This document shows, piece by piece, positions 6,806-8,473 of a stretch of 8,473 nucleotides of DNA. Source of the DNA: Lysobacteraceae bacterium (lineage in GTDB: Bacteria > Pseudomonadota > Gammaproteobacteria > Xanthomonadales > Xanthomonadaceae); contig DMHI01000119.1 in the NCBI GenBank assembly GCA_003449515.1, positions 3,835 to 12,307 of the forward strand, in the 5' to 3' direction. The number at the start of each line of letters is the position of its first letter. The stretch's first letter is position 1. The notes under the pieces were generated by a model. The model saw only the letters and a program-made list of their open reading frames with translations. It had not been told where the DNA came from and ran no database searches. A program made the position numbers and the translations under genes.

Positions 6806-7810
6806 TCAGCCTTCCCACTCGCCGAGCGCCGCCTGGCCGTTTTCCTTGGCGCGGGCGTAGACCACCTTCTGCGCCTCGGCGACATGGGCCACCGGATCCT
6901 TGGCCCAGATCTTCAGCGCAGCGGCCTGCATGGCGCGGCCGTAGCTGAACGACAGCGGCCAGGGATTGCCCTCGAGCTGGTTCATCTCGTCGAGGTGGCG
7001 CGTGGCCTGCTCGTCGGCCTGTCCACCCGACAGGAAGACAATGCCCGGCAGCGTCGCCGGCACGGTCGCCTTCAGGCAGTGGACGGTCTGCGCGGCCACC
7101 TCGTCGGCGTCGGCCTGCTCGTCGCAGTCCTTGCCGGAGATCACCATGCTGGCCTTCAGGATCGTGCCCTCGAGCATCACGTTGTGCTCGTACAGCGCCG
7201 AAAACAGGCTGCGCAGCACGGCCTCGGTGACGTCGTAGCAGGTGTCGATGTCGTGGTCGCCGTCCATCAGCACTTCCGGCTCGACCATCGGCACGATGCC
7301 GGCCTCCTGGCAGAGCGCCGCGTAGCGCGCCAGCGCGTGGGCGTTGGCGTCGATGCAGGTGCCGGTGGGGATGTCCTCGCCGATGGTGATGACGGCGCGC
7401 CACTTGGCGAACTTCGCGCCCAGCTTCGCGTACTCGGCCAGACGCTCGCGCAGGCCGTCGAGGCCCTCGGTGACCAGCTCGCCGGGGCAGCCGGCCAGCG
7501 GCTTGGCGCCGGTGTCGACCTTGATGCCCGGCAGGATGCCGGCATCCATCATGACCTTGGTGAACGGCACGCCGGCCGCCGTGCTCTGGCGCAGCGTCTC
7601 GTCGAACAGGATCGCGCCGGAGATGTGGTCGGAGAGGTTCGGCGTGGTCAGCAGCATCTCGCGGTAGGCGCGGCGGTTCTCTTCGGTGTTGGCGATGCCG
7701 ACCGAGTCGAAACGCTTGCCGATGGTGCTGGTGGATTCGTCGATGGCGATGATGCCCTTGCCCGGGGCCACCATGGCGAGGGCGATATCGGCGAGGTTTT
7801 CGATGCTCAT
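6806..7810 (-). CDS. fba: Class I (Schiff-base) fructose-bisphosphate aldolase
   Basis: This 334-residue cytoplasmic enzyme reversibly cleaves fructose 1,6-bisphosphate to dihydroxyacetone phosphate and glyceraldehyde 3-phosphate in glycolysis and gluconeogenesis. It is the vertebrate-like class I type, not the metal-dependent class II enzyme or the DhnA type of E. coli FbaB. Active-site residues align with rabbit aldolase as I recall it: D24 in AIDESTSTIGKRF, K136 in FAKWRAV, E177 and E179 in MVEPEVL, the Schiff-base lysine K219 in GTILKASMV, S261 in LSGGQ, and R292 in SFSYGRA. The C-terminus ends in ALGEWEG and lacks the long tail with a terminal Tyr of the animal enzymes, as is usual for bacterial members. 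The ATG at 7810 gives the expected N-terminus (MSIENLADIALAMVAPGKGI); no strong Shine-Dalgarno is visible. A TATAAT box lies 32 bp upstream. It follows pyruvate kinase, a natural glycolytic neighbour. Confidence 0.97.
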   Translation of the reverse strand: MSIENLADIALAMVAPGKGIIAIDESTSTIGKRFDSVGIANTEENRRAYREMLLTTPNLSDHISGAILFDETLRQSTAAGVPFTKVMMDAGILPGIKVDTGAKPLAGCPGELVTEGLDGLRERLAEYAKLGAKFAKWRAVITIGEDIPTGTCIDANAHALARYAALCQEAGIVPMVEPEVLMDGDHDIDTCYDVTEAVLRSLFSALYEHNVMLEGTILKASMVISGKDCDEQADADEVAAQTVHCLKATVPATLPGIVFLSGGQADEQATRHLDEMNQLEGNPWPLSFSYGRAMQAAALKIWAKDPVAHVAEAQKVVYARAKENGQAALGEWEG

Positions 7811-7842
7811 TGGCGGGGACTCGGCAGGGTCGGGAAACCCCG

Positions 7843-7848
7843 ATTATA
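7843..7848 (-). promoter_or_regulatory. Promoter -10 box (TATAAT) upstream of fba
   Basis: A perfect TATAAT consensus occurs on the minus strand, conspicuous in such GC-rich DNA, inside the 109-bp gap between pyk and fba. Transcription would be expected to start near 7836, leaving a leader of roughly 26 nt before the fba ATG. No good -35 hexamer is found 16-18 bp upstream; a GAC-containing site lies too far away. The promoter may be activator-assisted or rely on the -10 alone. It implies fba can be transcribed independently of pyk. Confidence 0.6.
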
Positions 7849-7890
7849 GCCGAGGGCCCCACGCTCGCCGTCGCTGCGGATTCACCTGAT

Positions 7891-7903
7891 GCATCGCCGA
7901 TGC
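7891..7903 (-). other. Small inverted repeat downstream of pyk
   Basis: GCATCG and CGATGC flank a single base 17 bp after the pyk stop, and an overlapping GATGCATC palindrome lies at 7888-7895. As RNA the loop would have to open to at least three bases, leaving a five-pair stem with no T-run. It is at most a weak terminator or 3'-end stabiliser for pyk, so read-through into fba is plausible. Confidence 0.2.
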
Positions 7904-7919
7904 GACACGGCTGATCGGC

Positions 7920-8473
7920 TCACAGATCGCCCAGGCCCTCGACATGCCCGCCGGCGCCGATTTCGAGCAGGCGCAGGGTATTGGTGGCGCCGCGACGCTC
8001 CATCGAATCGCCGTTGGTGACGATGACGCGGTCGCCGGCGGCCAGCAGGCCGAGGTCGTGCAGTTGTTTGGCGGCCGAGCGCGCCGCCACCCCGGGCGAC
8101 AGGCCGCGGGTGTCGAAGTGGATCGGAAACACGTCGCGCATCAACGACATCTTGCGACGCGCCGCGTCGAAGCGGCTGAGCGCGAACACCGGCACCGCGG
8201 CGCGGAAGCGCGACAGGTGACGGGCCGTGCCGCCGGACTCGGTGAGCGCCACGATGCCCTTCAGTTCGATGTGTTCGCTGAGGAACATCGCGGCCATGGC
8301 GATGGCCTCGTCGGCGCGGGTGAGGCCGCGCTTGGCCGATTCGAAATCGGTGTCGTGGCGGAACTGGCGCTCGGCACCGAGACAGATCTGCGCCATCGCC
8401 TCGACCGCCTTCACCGGGTACTGGCCGATGGCCGTTTCAGGCGAGAGCATCACGGTGTCGGTGCCAGCGGTCA
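7920..8473 (-). CDS. pyk: Pyruvate kinase, C-terminal part (5' portion beyond the window)
   Basis: The last 183 residues of pyruvate kinase are visible; the reading frame runs off the right edge. The enzyme transfers phosphate from phosphoenolpyruvate to ADP in the final step of glycolysis. The fragment begins TAGTDTVMLSPETAIGQYPV, matching the conserved 'GTDxVMLSxETAxGxYP' motif at the end of the catalytic barrel. The C-terminal domain follows, with ADEAIAMAAMFL, the conserved TESGGTARHLSRFR, and VIVTNGDSMERRGATNTLRLLEIG near the end. The catalytic Lys, metal ligands and most of the barrel are outside the window. A GTG at 8453 and an ATG at 8450 fall inside the conserved motif and are internal codons, not starts. 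The stop at 7920 leaves 109 bp before fba. Class (type I or II) and allosteric control cannot be judged from this part. Confidence 0.95.
   Translation of the reverse strand, partial: TAGTDTVMLSPETAIGQYPVKAVEAMAQICLGAERQFRHDTDFESAKRGLTRADEAIAMAAMFLSEHIELKGIVALTESGGTARHLSRFRAAVPVFALSRFDAARRKMSLMRDVFPIHFDTRGLSPGVAARSAAKQLHDLGLLAAGDRVIVTNGDSMERRGATNTLRLLEIGAGGHVEGLGDL

Noticed and set aside
6788..7849. A 353-codon plus-strand frame and a 358-codon minus-strand frame (6786-7862) over the aldolase gene
   Set aside because: Both overlap the full-length aldolase, which retains all active-site residues. The alternative translations are low-complexity products of GC-rich third positions.

Overview
The window is a very GC-rich (about 70% by eye), densely packed stretch of bacterial chromosome. 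Every gene I can support lies on the minus strand, so it reads from right to left. A vertebrate-type class I fructose-bisphosphate aldolase next to pyruvate kinase, a YfiF-type RNA methyltransferase and an M61-like secreted protein point to a gammaproteobacterium of the Xanthomonadales (Lysobacterales) type. That assignment is inference from gene families and composition. I see no tRNA, rRNA, CRISPR array, insertion sequence or phage gene.

In transcription order, the right end holds the 3' part of pyruvate kinase (pyk). A 109-bp gap follows, with a perfect TATAAT box, and then a complete class I aldolase (fba). Together these form a lower-glycolysis block. A 90-bp gap after fba carries a perfect 26-nt palindrome. 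It then leads into a four-gene cluster: a lipoprotein RND periplasmic adaptor, an HAE1-type RND permease, a YfiF-like SpoU/TrmH RNA 2'-O-methyltransferase, and a secreted protein of the 'esterase-like activity of phytase' family. The junctions are 11 bp (with an AGGAG Shine-Dalgarno), a 4-bp GTGA overlap and a 4-bp ATGA overlap. After 61 bp comes the 5' part of a secreted protein with an M61-peptidase-like N-terminal region, cut by the left edge.

The adaptor and permease should form a tripartite drug or solute exporter with an outer-membrane channel encoded elsewhere. Neither a channel gene nor a local regulator is visible. The most unusual point is that the RNA methyltransferase and the secreted esterase-like protein appear translationally coupled to the pump. 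Whether this is functional or just compact packing cannot be decided from the sequence. I find no clearly novel system. The coupled pump-methyltransferase-esterase arrangement and the fba/adaptor palindrome are the items most worth a second look. No gene-free stretch longer than about 110 bp exists.
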